From: Nocardia sp.
Lineage (GTDB): Bacteria > Actinomycetota > Actinomycetes > Mycobacteriales > Mycobacteriaceae
DNA length: 32,087 bases
NCBI GenBank assembly: GCA_014360565.1
Contig: JACIXH010000037.1
Coordinates: forward strand, 1-32,087
Reading direction: 5' to 3'
In this document: one piece after another, positions 20,694 to 28,495 of the stretch
Layout of the letters: every line of letters begins with the position of its first letter
Numbering within the stretch: the first letter of the stretch is position 1
Translations under genes and position numbers: made by a program
Notes under the pieces: generated by a model
What the model was told of the DNA's origin: nothing
The model's database searches: none
What the model saw: the letters and a program-made list of their open reading frames with translations, nothing else

Positions 20694-21670
20694 CCGCGAC
20701 AATCCTCGCCTGGCATGTGCACGGCTCCTGGATGAGCTCCTTCGTTCAGGGACCGCACCGCTACCTGATCCCCCACGACCCGCGACTGGGCGCGTGGGCG
20801 CTGGGACGGTGTGGGCGCCCGTGGCCCGCGGGCGCCGAGGAGATCGCGCCGCAGGCGCTGGCCGACGAGCACGTCGACATCGTCGTCGCGCAGCGACCGC
20901 GTGAGCTCGACCTCGCCCGGCGCTGGCTGGGCCGCACGCCCGGCACCGACGTGCCCTTGATCTACGTCGAGCACAACACCCCGTCGGGCCACGCCGCCAC
21001 GACCCGGCATCCGCTGGCCGATCGCGACGACCTCACCCTGGTCCACGTCACCGAGTTCAACCGGCTGATGTGGGACAACGGGCACACCCCCGTGCGGGTG
21101 CTCACGCACGGCGTCCTCGACCCCGGTTACCTCTACACCGGTGAGCTGGCCCGTGCCGCGACCATCGTCAACGAACCGGTCCGGCGGTGGCGGGTGACCG
21201 GGACCGATCTGCTCGCCGAGCTCTCCGACGTCACACCGGTCGACGTGTTCGGCATCGACACCGACCACGTCCACACCGCCGTGCAGCGTCCGCGCGAACA
21301 GGTGTGCGGTCGTGGCGATCTCCGGCAGGACACACTGCACGCCGAACTCGCCCGCCGCCGGGTGTTCGTGCACACGCCGAGGTGGACCTCGCTCGGGTTG
21401 TCGGTGCTCGAGGCGATGCACCTGGGCATGCCGGTCGTCGCGGTGGGCGCGACCGAAGCCGCCACGGCGATCCCACCCGAAGCGGGCGTCGTCTCCACCG
21501 ACCTGTCGGTGCTCGGCGCGGCATTGCGCCGATATGTGCGCGAACCCGACCTCGCCCACCTCACCGGCAAGGCCGGCCGCGACTGGGCACAGGCCCACTT
21601 CGGTATCGATCAGTTCGTCGACCGCTGGAACGCGCTGCTGGCCGAACACCTCGACGGTGGCCGGCCATGA
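20690..21670 (+). CDS. GT4-like glycosyltransferase
   Basis: 326 aa. The ATG overlaps the previous stop. N-terminal lobe: ATILAWHVHGSWMSSFVQGPHRYLIP, then VDIVVAQRPRELDLARRWLG and YVEHNTPSG. C-terminal lobe: RVFVHTPRWTSLGLSVLEAMHLGMPVVAVGATEAATAIP, where 'SLGLSVLEAM' takes the place of the E-x7-E motif (the first Glu is a Ser/Thr), as in several GT4-like proteins. 'HGSWMSSFVQGPH' and the short length resemble WcaI-like or heptose-cluster transferases in actinobacteria. It sits inside the heptose operon and ends in an ATGA overlap with a GT9 gene. Donor unknown. Confidence 0.87.
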   Translation: MTATILAWHVHGSWMSSFVQGPHRYLIPHDPRLGAWALGRCGRPWPAGAEEIAPQALADEHVDIVVAQRPRELDLARRWLGRTPGTDVPLIYVEHNTPSGHAATTRHPLADRDDLTLVHVTEFNRLMWDNGHTPVRVLTHGVLDPGYLYTGELARAATIVNEPVRRWRVTGTDLLAELSDVTPVDVFGIDTDHVHTAVQRPREQVCGRGDLRQDTLHAELARRRVFVHTPRWTSLGLSVLEAMHLGMPVVAVGATEAATAIPPEAGVVSTDLSVLGAALRRYVREPDLAHLTGKAGRDWAQAHFGIDQFVDRWNALLAEHLDGGRP

Positions 21671-22695
21671 AACACGTGCTGGTGGCCAGGCTCGACAGCG
21701 CAGGCGATGTGCTGCTCACCGGACCCGCCGTGCGCGCGGTGGCCGGCACCGCCGACAAGGTCACCTTTCTGGCCGGGCCGCGCGGGGCGGGCGCGGCCCG
21801 GCTCCTGCCCGGTGTCGACGATGTCATCGAATTCCAGGCGGGCTGGGTGGATTTCGACGCACCCGCGGTGACCCGTCCGGTTGTCGACGAGCTACTGGCC
21901 GACATCGCCGCCGCCGCACCGACCGCGGCCCTGATCTTCACCTCGTTCCATCAGTCTCCGCTGCCGTTGGCACTGCTGCTGCGCATGGCCGGGGTCGACT
22001 GGATCGCGGCCATCAGCACCGACTACCCCGGATCGCTGCTCGATGTCCGCCTTCGCCTCGACGAGGACCGACCCGAGCAGCTGCGCAACCTCGCGCTCGC
22101 CGAGGCCGCGGGTTGCGCCGGCGATGGCGACCGGCTGCGGATACGCGAAGACGACCTGCCCGATGTCACCGCGCTCACCGGTGGCCCCGGCTATGTGGTG
22201 GTCCATCCCGGCGCGGCAGTACCCGCCCGTCGGCCCTCGACAGCACGCACGACCGCCCATGTCGCGGCCCTGGTCCGAGCGGGCTACCGGGTACTGGTCA
22301 CCGGCGGGCCCGACGAGCGGACCGCCACCGTGGCCGACGGTCTGGCCACCGACCTGGGCGGGCGGACCGATCTGGCGACGCTGGCCGCCGTGCTGCGCGA
22401 CGCCGATGTCGTCGTGGCGCCCAACACCGGGCCCGCGCACCTCGCTGCCGCGGTCGGCACCCCCGTGGTCTCGCTGTTCGCACCGGTCGTCCCAGCCCGC
22501 CGATGGGCCCCCTACGGTGTGCCGGTCATCGTCCTGGGCGACCAATCGGCACCGTGCGCCGATACCAGGGCCCGCCGATGCCCGATCCCGGGGCATCCGT
22601 GCCTGGACGGGATCGAATCGTCCCAGGTCGTCGAGGCGGTCGGCCGACTCTGCGACGACCAGGGCCTGACCGTGGAAACGAGGCGGCCCGCATGA
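21667..22695 (+). CDS. Glycosyltransferase family 9 (heptosyltransferase-like), copy 2
   Basis: 342 aa. Starts HVLVARLDSAGDVLLTGPAVRAVAG (residues 3-27), the GT9 acceptor lobe with its 'D-S-A/M-GD' motif. The donor lobe has YVVVHPGAAVPARRPS and VVAPNTGPAHLAAAVGTPVVSLFAPVVPARRWAPYGVP. The C-terminal Cys residues (APCADTRARRCPIPGHPCLDGI) match the usual GT9 cysteine cluster. An inverting transferase for ADP-heptose. In Gram-negatives GT9 enzymes build lipopolysaccharide core, which this organism lacks, so the acceptor must be another surface glycan. ATGA overlaps on both sides. Confidence 0.92.
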   Translation: MKHVLVARLDSAGDVLLTGPAVRAVAGTADKVTFLAGPRGAGAARLLPGVDDVIEFQAGWVDFDAPAVTRPVVDELLADIAAAAPTAALIFTSFHQSPLPLALLLRMAGVDWIAAISTDYPGSLLDVRLRLDEDRPEQLRNLALAEAAGCAGDGDRLRIREDDLPDVTALTGGPGYVVVHPGAAVPARRPSTARTTAHVAALVRAGYRVLVTGGPDERTATVADGLATDLGGRTDLATLAAVLRDADVVVAPNTGPAHLAAAVGTPVVSLFAPVVPARRWAPYGVPVIVLGDQSAPCADTRARRCPIPGHPCLDGIESSQVVEAVGRLCDDQGLTVETRRPA

Positions 22696-23246
22696 GCGCC
22701 CGGCCCGCGGCGGTGCTCTTCGATCGCGACGCGACGCTGATCGACGACATCCCCTACCTCGGCGACCCAGCCCTGGTGCGACCCGTGGCCGGTGCGGCCG
22801 AGGCCCTGGCGAGCCTGCGCAGCGCCGGTGTCGCGCTCGGTGTGGTGAGCAACCAGTCCGGCATCGCCCGGGGGCTGATCACGCTCGACCAAGTGCACGC
22901 GGTCGGCGCCGCGATCGAAGAGCGCCTCGGACGCTTCGACACCTGGCAGATCTGCCCGCACGGCCCCGACGACGGTTGCCCGTGCCGCAAGCCGGCGCCC
23001 GCCATGATCGTGCGCGCCGCGCGGCACCTGGGCGTACGTCCCGGTGATTGCGTGATGATCGGCGATATCGGGACCGATGTCGCCGCCGCTCAGGCCGCGG
23101 GCTGCCCCGCGATCCTGGTACCGACCCCGGCTACCCGTCCCGCCGAGATCGAGCACGCGCACGCCACCGCACTCGTGGCCGACGACCTGTCCACTGCTGT
23201 CGCCCTGGCGCTGTCGGGCGCCGCACGAAAGGAGTTCGCGCCATGA
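22692..23246 (+). CDS. gmhB: D-glycero-D-manno-heptose 1,7-bisphosphate 7-phosphatase (GmhB-like)
   Basis: 184 aa, normal GmhB length. HAD motifs: FDRDATL (nucleophile Asp11, acid Asp13; the usual 'DRDGT/V' has Ala here), VVSNQSGIARG (about 51-61), Lys100 in CRKPAP and GDIGTD (124-129). The zinc-binding loop specific to GmhB is present: Cys88, His90, Cys96 and Cys98 (CPHGPDDGCPC). It removes the 7-phosphate between the kinase and nucleotidyltransferase steps of HldE. Four-nt overlaps with the flanking genes link it to GT9 and GmhA in one operon. Confidence 0.94.
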   Translation: MSARPAAVLFDRDATLIDDIPYLGDPALVRPVAGAAEALASLRSAGVALGVVSNQSGIARGLITLDQVHAVGAAIEERLGRFDTWQICPHGPDDGCPCRKPAPAMIVRAARHLGVRPGDCVMIGDIGTDVAAAQAAGCPAILVPTPATRPAEIEHAHATALVADDLSTAVALALSGAARKEFAP

Positions 23247-23854
23247 ACGATCGGACCGGTATCTCCCATCGCGTCGCCGAAACGGGCGCGGGCCTCGAAC
23301 AGCACTTCGGCGCCTTGGGCACGGCGCTGGAACGCAACCGCGGGCCCGCCATCCGCCGCATCTGGACCTGGGGTGAGCAGCTCGCCGACATCTATCATCG
23401 CGACGGGCGCCTGTTCACCTGCGGTAACGGCGGCAGCGCCGCCGAGGCGCAGCATCTGAGCGCCGAACTCACCGGCCGCTTCCGCACCGAGCGACGGCCG
23501 CTGGCCGCGATCGCCCTGCACTGTGATTCCTCGGCCACCACCGCGATCGCGAACGACTACGGCATCGAGGAGATGTTCGCGCGCCAACTGCGCGCGCACG
23601 GCCGACCCGGTGACGCCCTAGTCGTGCTGTCCACCAGCGGAACCAGCCCGAACGTGGTCGCCACCGCCAAAGCAGCCCAGGACATGGGCATCACCACCTG
23701 GGCACTCACCGGTCCGCCGCCCAACACGCTGGCCTCGGTGTGCGACGACGCCATCGCCGTCGATGCCGACTCGGTGGCGACCGTGCAGGAAATGCACCTG
23801 GTGCTCGTGCACGCGCTGTGCACGGCCCTCGACGCCGCATTGGAGGCACCGTGA
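23243..23854 (+). CDS. gmhA: Sedoheptulose 7-phosphate isomerase (GmhA-like)
   Basis: 203 aa, matching GmhA (about 190-200). The SIS-fold phosphate loop is CGNGGSAAEAQHLSAEL (60-76), with His71 and Glu75 as metal ligands or catalytic residues. The second loop is STSGTSPNVV (130-139). Gln182 and His190 (VQEMHLVLVH) occupy the spacing of the E. coli Gln172/His180 metal pair. It converts sedoheptulose 7-phosphate to D-glycero-D-manno-heptose 7-phosphate, the first step of the pathway. AAAGGAG lies upstream of the ATG, which overlaps the gmhB stop. Confidence 0.95.
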   Translation: MNDRTGISHRVAETGAGLEQHFGALGTALERNRGPAIRRIWTWGEQLADIYHRDGRLFTCGNGGSAAEAQHLSAELTGRFRTERRPLAAIALHCDSSATTAIANDYGIEEMFARQLRAHGRPGDALVVLSTSGTSPNVVATAKAAQDMGITTWALTGPPPNTLASVCDDAIAVDADSVATVQEMHLVLVHALCTALDAALEAP

Positions 23855-24825
23855 CTGCGCACCCCGGACCGATCGTCGTGCTCGGCGATGTGTTCCTCGA
23901 CATCGATGTCGACGGCCACTGTGATCGCTACAGCCAAGACGATGCCCCGATCGTCGACGTGCACGCGATGCGGTACCGGCCCGGCGGCGCGGGGCTGGCG
24001 GCCCGGCTCGCCGCGGCCGACGCCGACGAGGTGGTCCTGATCGGCGGGTTCGCCGGTGACCACGCCGGACAGCAACTGCGCGCCCTGCTGGAGCCCTACG
24101 TCGAGGTCATCGCGGTGCCGCTGCACGGGTCGACCGTCTGCAAACAACGCGTGCGCGCCAACGGGCTGCGTGCCGAGGACTCCGGCGAAACGGTGGTGAT
24201 CGCCCGCTGCGATTCCGGCGACGGAAAGGTCGCCCCCGGCCCGGTGCCCACCGAGGTCGACACCGCGCTCGCCCGTGCTTCCGGTGTCCTGGTTTCCGAC
24301 TACGGCCGCGGCATGACCTCCCATCCCCAGATCCGTGGTCTGCTCCGCACGCTGGCCCACCGCATCCCGGTGGTCTGGGATCCGCACCCGCTGGGCTCGC
24401 TGCCCATTCCCGACACCGCGATCGTCACGCCCAATCGCAGCGAGGCTCTGCGTCTGCTCGACTCGGCCTCGACTATCCGCGATACCGGCACCCTGGCCCG
24501 GCTGTGGTCGGCGCACGCGGTGGCGGTGACCCTCGGCGCCGACGGGGCCTACCTGTGTGGCGAGGAGTTCCCGGCGGGGTTGCGGGTGCGAGTACCCAGC
24601 GAATGCCAGGCCGCCGGCGGCGCCGACATCTGTGGCGCGGGCGACCGGTTCGCCGCCGCCGCCACCGTGGTGCTGGCCGAAGGCGAGTCGGCCGAGCCCG
24701 CGGTGCGCCACGCGGTGGTGGCGGCGGCGGACTTCGTCTGCCACGGTGGCGCGTCGTCGCTGGCCGAACCAGAACCCGTCGTCGTCTCAGCGATGTCGGC
24801 CGCCGACGCGGTGGGGTGGCGATGA
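23851..24825 (+). CDS. PfkB family sugar kinase (second HldA-like kinase)
   Basis: 324 aa from a GTG overlapping the gmhA stop. PfkB features: VVLGDVFLDIDVDG (9-22), RPGGAGLAARLAA, VVWDPHP, VTPNRSEA and the C-terminal catalytic GAGDR (262-266, Asp265). It most resembles the kinase half of HldE (RfaE1), so it duplicates that activity within the same locus. The conserved Thr/Ser after GAGD is replaced by Arg, and the 'GGAxNxA' substrate motif is altered to GGAGLAA, so it may use another sugar or act with lower efficiency. The immediate neighbours gmhA and GT9 argue for a role in heptose metabolism. Confidence 0.88.
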   Translation: MTAHPGPIVVLGDVFLDIDVDGHCDRYSQDDAPIVDVHAMRYRPGGAGLAARLAAADADEVVLIGGFAGDHAGQQLRALLEPYVEVIAVPLHGSTVCKQRVRANGLRAEDSGETVVIARCDSGDGKVAPGPVPTEVDTALARASGVLVSDYGRGMTSHPQIRGLLRTLAHRIPVVWDPHPLGSLPIPDTAIVTPNRSEALRLLDSASTIRDTGTLARLWSAHAVAVTLGADGAYLCGEEFPAGLRVRVPSECQAAGGADICGAGDRFAAAATVVLAEGESAEPAVRHAVVAAADFVCHGGASSLAEPEPVVVSAMSAADAVGWR

Positions 24826-25748
24826 TCCTTGTCCTGCGCGCCCTCGGCATCGGCGACCTGCTGACCGCCCTGCCCGCGCTGCGGGCACTGCGCGCCGCCC
24901 TGCCCCGCGACCGGCTGGTACTGGCCGCGCCGCAATACTTGCAGCCCCTGCTGACCCGCGCCGACTGCACCGACGCACTGCTGCCCACGGCTCACCTCGG
25001 TGCGCTGAGCTGGCCGGGCCCACCGCCCGATCTCGCGGTCAACCTGCACGGCAGCGGACCCGAGAGCATCGCCGCTCTGCTCGCGACCGGACCGGCGTCG
25101 ATACTCACCTACGCGCACCCACGCTTCCCCGGACTGGAGGGCCCGGCGTGGGATCAGTCGGCCCACGAGGTCGACCGATGGTGCCGGCTGCTCGAGTCGG
25201 CCGGGATCGACGCCGATCCCACTCGCCTGGAGTTGGCCCCGGACCCGGTGCCGACGGAAGTCCCCGGCTGTGTCGTCGTCCATCCCGGCGCGGCCGCACC
25301 GGCACGCCGGTGGCCGCCGGAACGCTTCGCTGCCGTCGCCGCGTACCTCAGTGAGCAGGGTTATCGGGTCGTGCTCACCGGCAGCCGAGACGAGCGCCCG
25401 CTCACCGACGCGGTGGCGGCGCTGGCCGGGCTGCCCGCCGCCGCTTCGGCCGGCGGCCTCCACACCCTCGACAGTCTGGTTCGCCTGGTGTCGGGGGCCC
25501 GCTTGGTGGTCAGCGCCGACACCGGGATCGGCCACCTCGCGACCGCGCTCGGCACACCCTCGGTGCTGTTGTTCGGACCTGTCTCCCCCGCGCAGTGGGG
25601 ACCACCGGCCGGGCGCGCACGACACCGCGCGCTGTGGGCGGGACGGCACGGCGATCCGCGCGCCGACTCCCCCGACCCCGGATTGCTCGCCATCGACAGC
25701 GATCAGGTTCTGGACGCGATATCGGCGCAGCTCTGCCCGAGCTACTGA
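24822..25748 (+). CDS. Glycosyltransferase family 9 (heptosyltransferase-like), copy 3
   Basis: 308 aa. The N-terminus, MILVLRALGIGDLLTALPALRALRAALP (1-28), is the GT9 acceptor-lobe signature. The donor lobe reads VVVHPGAAAPARRWPPERFAAVAAYLSEQGYRVVLTGSRDE and then VSADTGIGHLATALGTPSVLLFGPVSPAQWGPP. It differs from copies 1 and 2 in lacking the C-terminal Cys cluster and is shorter. The ATG overlaps the pfkB stop. It is the last gene of the eight-gene operon; a hairpin (25750-25771) follows 2 nt after the stop. Confidence 0.92.
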   Translation: MILVLRALGIGDLLTALPALRALRAALPRDRLVLAAPQYLQPLLTRADCTDALLPTAHLGALSWPGPPPDLAVNLHGSGPESIAALLATGPASILTYAHPRFPGLEGPAWDQSAHEVDRWCRLLESAGIDADPTRLELAPDPVPTEVPGCVVVHPGAAAPARRWPPERFAAVAAYLSEQGYRVVLTGSRDERPLTDAVAALAGLPAAASAGGLHTLDSLVRLVSGARLVVSADTGIGHLATALGTPSVLLFGPVSPAQWGPPAGRARHRALWAGRHGDPRADSPDPGLLAIDSDQVLDAISAQLCPSY

Positions 25749-25749
25749 G

Positions 25750-25771
25750 CGCGGCGTACGCACGCGCCGCG
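25750..25771 (+). terminator. Hairpin ending the heptose operon
   Basis: A perfect 7-bp stem, CGCGGCG (25750-25756) with CGCCGCG (25765-25771), and an 8-nt loop, 2 nt after the stop codon. Its last base is the first G of the next promoter (25771-25795). Confidence 0.5.
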
Positions 25772-25795
25772 TTTACCCCGCTGCACAGCGGGCAT
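25771..25795 (+). promoter_or_regulatory. SigF-like promoter for DUF4383 and the catalase-like gene
   Basis: GTTT (25771-25774), 15-nt spacer, GGGCAT (25790-25795), 76 nt before the GTG at 25871. Confidence 0.6.
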
Positions 25796-25870
25796 GCGTC
25801 CGACGTCCAGGCACCTCGGCAGGCGACGCCACTCCCGGCGGCAGGCCCGCCCCAACGAAAGGACAATGCC

Positions 25871-26347
25871 GTGTCCACTCGCGTGAGCAGAACAGGGACC
25901 GCGCGTTCGCCGATCCAACTGGCCGCGCTGGCCGTCGGTGCGGTCTTCTTGCTGGTGGGCGTCCTCGGGTTCATCCCGGGCATCACCACCGACTACGACA
26001 GCCTGCAGTGGGCGGGCCACGAGTCCCACGCCCAGCTGTTCGGCATCTTCACTGTCTCGGTGCTGCACAACGTCGTGCACCTGCTGTTCGGTGTGCTCGG
26101 CCTGATCGCGGCGGCCAGTGCCGGCGCTGCCCGCACCTTCCTGCTCGTCGGCGGCGTGATCTATCTGGCCCTGTGGCTCTACGGCCTGCTCGTGGACCAA
26201 CACAGCGACGCCAACTTCGTCCCGCTCGACGACGCCGACAACTGGTTGCACCTGGGCCTGGGCCTGGGCATGATCGCCCTCGGCCTGATCCTGCCGCGCC
26301 GTACCAAGACCACGACGTCGACGATCTCCGGAGACCCGCGCCGATGA
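25871..26347 (+). CDS. DUF4383 membrane protein
   Basis: 158 aa from the GTG at 25871 (AAAGGA upstream). There are four membrane helices (about 14-36, 56-78, 82-103 and 122-140). 'IQLAALAVGAVFLLVGVLGFIPGIT', 'LFGIFTVSVLHNVVHLLFGVLGLIA' and 'DNWLHLGLGLGMIALG' contain the conserved HNVVHL and N-W-L-H motifs of DUF4383. Function unknown; such proteins are common near stress genes in actinobacteria. It ends in an ATGA overlap with the catalase-like gene, so the two are co-translated from the SigF-like promoter. Confidence 0.92.
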   Translation: MSTRVSRTGTARSPIQLAALAVGAVFLLVGVLGFIPGITTDYDSLQWAGHESHAQLFGIFTVSVLHNVVHLLFGVLGLIAAASAGAARTFLLVGGVIYLALWLYGLLVDQHSDANFVPLDDADNWLHLGLGLGMIALGLILPRRTKTTTSTISGDPRR

Positions 26348-27057
26348 TCGACAAGCAAGCCATCGCCGCGTTGCCCGAAGCGGTCGTGCGCACCGCCTTC
26401 GAGACCGGGGCCCGGATCCGGCACGCGCGGGTGTTCCACCCGCGCGGCATCCGTCTCGCGGGCCGGTTCCGGGCCACGCCCGAGTACGAGCCCTGGTTCG
26501 GTGCGGGCGACCGTGCCGTCATCGCCCGGTTGTCGAAGGGCCTGGGCAGCCCGGTCGGTATGCCCGACGTTCTCGGCTTGGCCTTCCGGGTCCTCGATCG
26601 CGACCAGCATCCCTGGGATTTCGCGCTGGCCTCCACCGGTCGCGGCACCCTCGGCCGCTTCGTCATCACCCCGGCCCGCGGCTGGGCTGGCGCGTGCTTC
26701 GGTAGCTTGCTGCCGTACCGATTCGCCACTGCTCCCGCGGTCTGGCTGTTCGCCGAGCCCCTCGACCCCGATGACCTTCCGAAGACCGCATCGCTACAAC
26801 AGCTCCACGATCACCTCGACCACCGGGTGATCCGGTTCTCGCTCACCGCCGACGGCCTCGGCCGACCCGCCGAGACCGTCGGCGAACTGGACCTGCGGCG
26901 CGCCGAGCCCGGTGAGCACCGCACCGACTTCTTCGACCCGGTCCTGAACCGGCCCGCCGACGTCGCCATGATTCCGAGCGTGGTGAATCGCCTGCGCGAA
27001 AGCGCCTACACCGGAAGCAGGCGCGGCCGCACCGAAGAGCACGAATCCTCGACCTGA
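26344..27057 (+). CDS. Hypothetical protein, possibly a truncated catalase-superfamily domain
   Basis: 237 aa, soluble. 'HARVFHPRGIRLAGRFRATPEYEPWFGAGDRAVIARLSKGLGSPVGMPDVLGLAFRVLDRDQHPWDFALASTG' (about residues 24-100) has the order of the heme-catalase core: an 'H-x-K/R-G' segment, then 'V-R-F/L-S', then 'D-V-R/L-G-F/L-A-F/L-R'. The catalytic His and Asn of true catalases are not convincingly placed, and the protein is under half the usual catalase length. It might bind heme or be a degenerate relative. Co-translated with the DUF4383 membrane protein (ATGA overlap). The gene is certain; the family call is tentative. Confidence 0.75.
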   Translation: MIDKQAIAALPEAVVRTAFETGARIRHARVFHPRGIRLAGRFRATPEYEPWFGAGDRAVIARLSKGLGSPVGMPDVLGLAFRVLDRDQHPWDFALASTGRGTLGRFVITPARGWAGACFGSLLPYRFATAPAVWLFAEPLDPDDLPKTASLQQLHDHLDHRVIRFSLTADGLGRPAETVGELDLRRAEPGEHRTDFFDPVLNRPADVAMIPSVVNRLRESAYTGSRRGRTEEHESST

Positions 27058-27070
27058 TCGGCGTATCTCT

Positions 27071-27094
27071 GTTTCCCCGCCCGCAACCGGGTAT
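27071..27094 (+). promoter_or_regulatory. SigF-type promoter directly before the aldehyde dehydrogenase gene
   Basis: GTTT (27071-27074), 14-nt spacer, GGGTAT (27089-27094). The -10 ends 10 nt before the ATG at 27104, which predicts a leaderless mRNA. Confidence 0.7.
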
Positions 27095-27103
27095 GCGCAG
27101 CGC

Positions 27104-28477
27104 ATGACCCGAACCACCGAAGCCCCTGATTCGCGAGCTCCCTTCACTACCGACACCGTGCAGATCGAAGCGGCGATCCGGGCCGCGCGCGGTGCCCGCG
27201 ACCGTTGGGCCGCCACCCCGGCGGCAGAGCGCGGCGCCATGCTGGGCGAAGCGGCGGACGCGGTCCGGGCCGGCGCCGACGACCTCGCCGCGACCCTGGA
27301 GCACGAAACCGGTCGGCCCCTGGCTTCCGGGCGTGCGGCGGTCCTCGCGGGCGCGGCGACACTCGACCAATACGCCGAACTCGGTCCCCTGCACCGGGGC
27401 AGATCGTTGCAGGGCAGCCCGGCGGCCACCGACTTCATGATCGCGCAACCCCGGGGTGTGGTGGTCGCGCTCACCCCGTGGAACGACCCGGTGGCCATCG
27501 CGTGCGGTCTGCTCGGCGCGGCCCTGGCCACCGGAAACACCGTGCTGCACAAACCGAGCGAGCGCTGCCCTCGCACCGGCATCATGCTCGGCGCGCTGAT
27601 GGCGGGCCACTTTCCCGATGCCGTCCTGCAGACCGTCTCGGGCAGCGGCGACGTCGGTGCGCTGTTGGCTTCCTCGGCCCAGGTCGATGTACTCGCCCAC
27701 GTCGGCAGCAGCGAGACCGGACAGCGCATCGCGGCGACAGCCGCCCGCACCGGCGCCAAGGTGTTGCTCGAGAACGGAGGCAACGACCCCCTGCTCATCG
27801 ATGCCGACGTGGACCCCGGCTGGGCCGCCGAACAGGCCGCCCTCGGCGCGTTCGCCAACGCGGGCCAGATCTGTACCTCTGTCGAGCGCGTCTACGTCCA
27901 CCGCGCGATCGCCGCCGACTTCATCGACGCGCTCAGCGCTCGCGCCGCCGAGTGGAACACTCACCCACAACCGCTCGTCGACTCCCGCCACCGCGCGCAC
28001 GTGCACGATCACGTCGTCGACGCGGTGGACCACGGCGCCCAGGTCCTGGTTGGCGGCGCGATTCCCGACGGCGAAGGAGCCGGGTACCCGGCCACCGTCC
28101 TCATCGACTGTCTGCCCCGGATGCGGGTGATGCGCGAGGAGACCTTCGGTCCGATCGCCCCGGTACGGATCGTGCCCGATTTCGACGAGGGACTCCTCGA
28201 GGCGGCCGCCGGCGACTACGGGCTCGCCGCGACCGTGCTGACCGGTTCGATGGCCCACGCCCAGCAGGCCTGGAGGACCCTGCCCGTCGCCACCGTCAAG
28301 ATCAACGCCGTGTTCGGCGGCGCACCCGGCGGGGCCGCGCAGCCCCGTGGCCGTTCCGGCACCGGATTCGGCTACGGCCCCGAACTACTCGACGAAATGA
28401 CCACGGTAAAGGTCGTCCACCTGTCGAGCGCGCCCGGCAGACCCGAGGAGGGAACGGAACGCGCTCGCGGCCAGTGA
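27104..28477 (+). CDS. NAD(P)+-dependent aldehyde dehydrogenase
   Basis: 457 aa. ALDH signatures: TPWNDP (Asn127), HKPSE (Lys150), GSSETGQRIA (about 201-210), LLENGGNDPLLI (general base Glu223), AGQICTSVERVYVH (nucleophile Cys257) and EETFGPIAPV (about 346-355). It oxidises an aldehyde to the acid; the succinate-semialdehyde or betaine-aldehyde-like subclass is possible, but the substrate is not deducible. There is no ribosome site before the ATG, consistent with a leaderless transcript from the promoter at 27071-27094. A role in detoxifying aldehydes during stress is a reasonable inference. Confidence 0.94.
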   Translation: MTRTTEAPDSRAPFTTDTVQIEAAIRAARGARDRWAATPAAERGAMLGEAADAVRAGADDLAATLEHETGRPLASGRAAVLAGAATLDQYAELGPLHRGRSLQGSPAATDFMIAQPRGVVVALTPWNDPVAIACGLLGAALATGNTVLHKPSERCPRTGIMLGALMAGHFPDAVLQTVSGSGDVGALLASSAQVDVLAHVGSSETGQRIAATAARTGAKVLLENGGNDPLLIDADVDPGWAAEQAALGAFANAGQICTSVERVYVHRAIAADFIDALSARAAEWNTHPQPLVDSRHRAHVHDHVVDAVDHGAQVLVGGAIPDGEGAGYPATVLIDCLPRMRVMREETFGPIAPVRIVPDFDEGLLEAAAGDYGLAATVLTGSMAHAQQAWRTLPVATVKINAVFGGAPGGAAQPRGRSGTGFGYGPELLDEMTTVKVVHLSSAPGRPEEGTERARGQ

Positions 28478-28495
28478 TCCTTTGGGAAGAACGCG

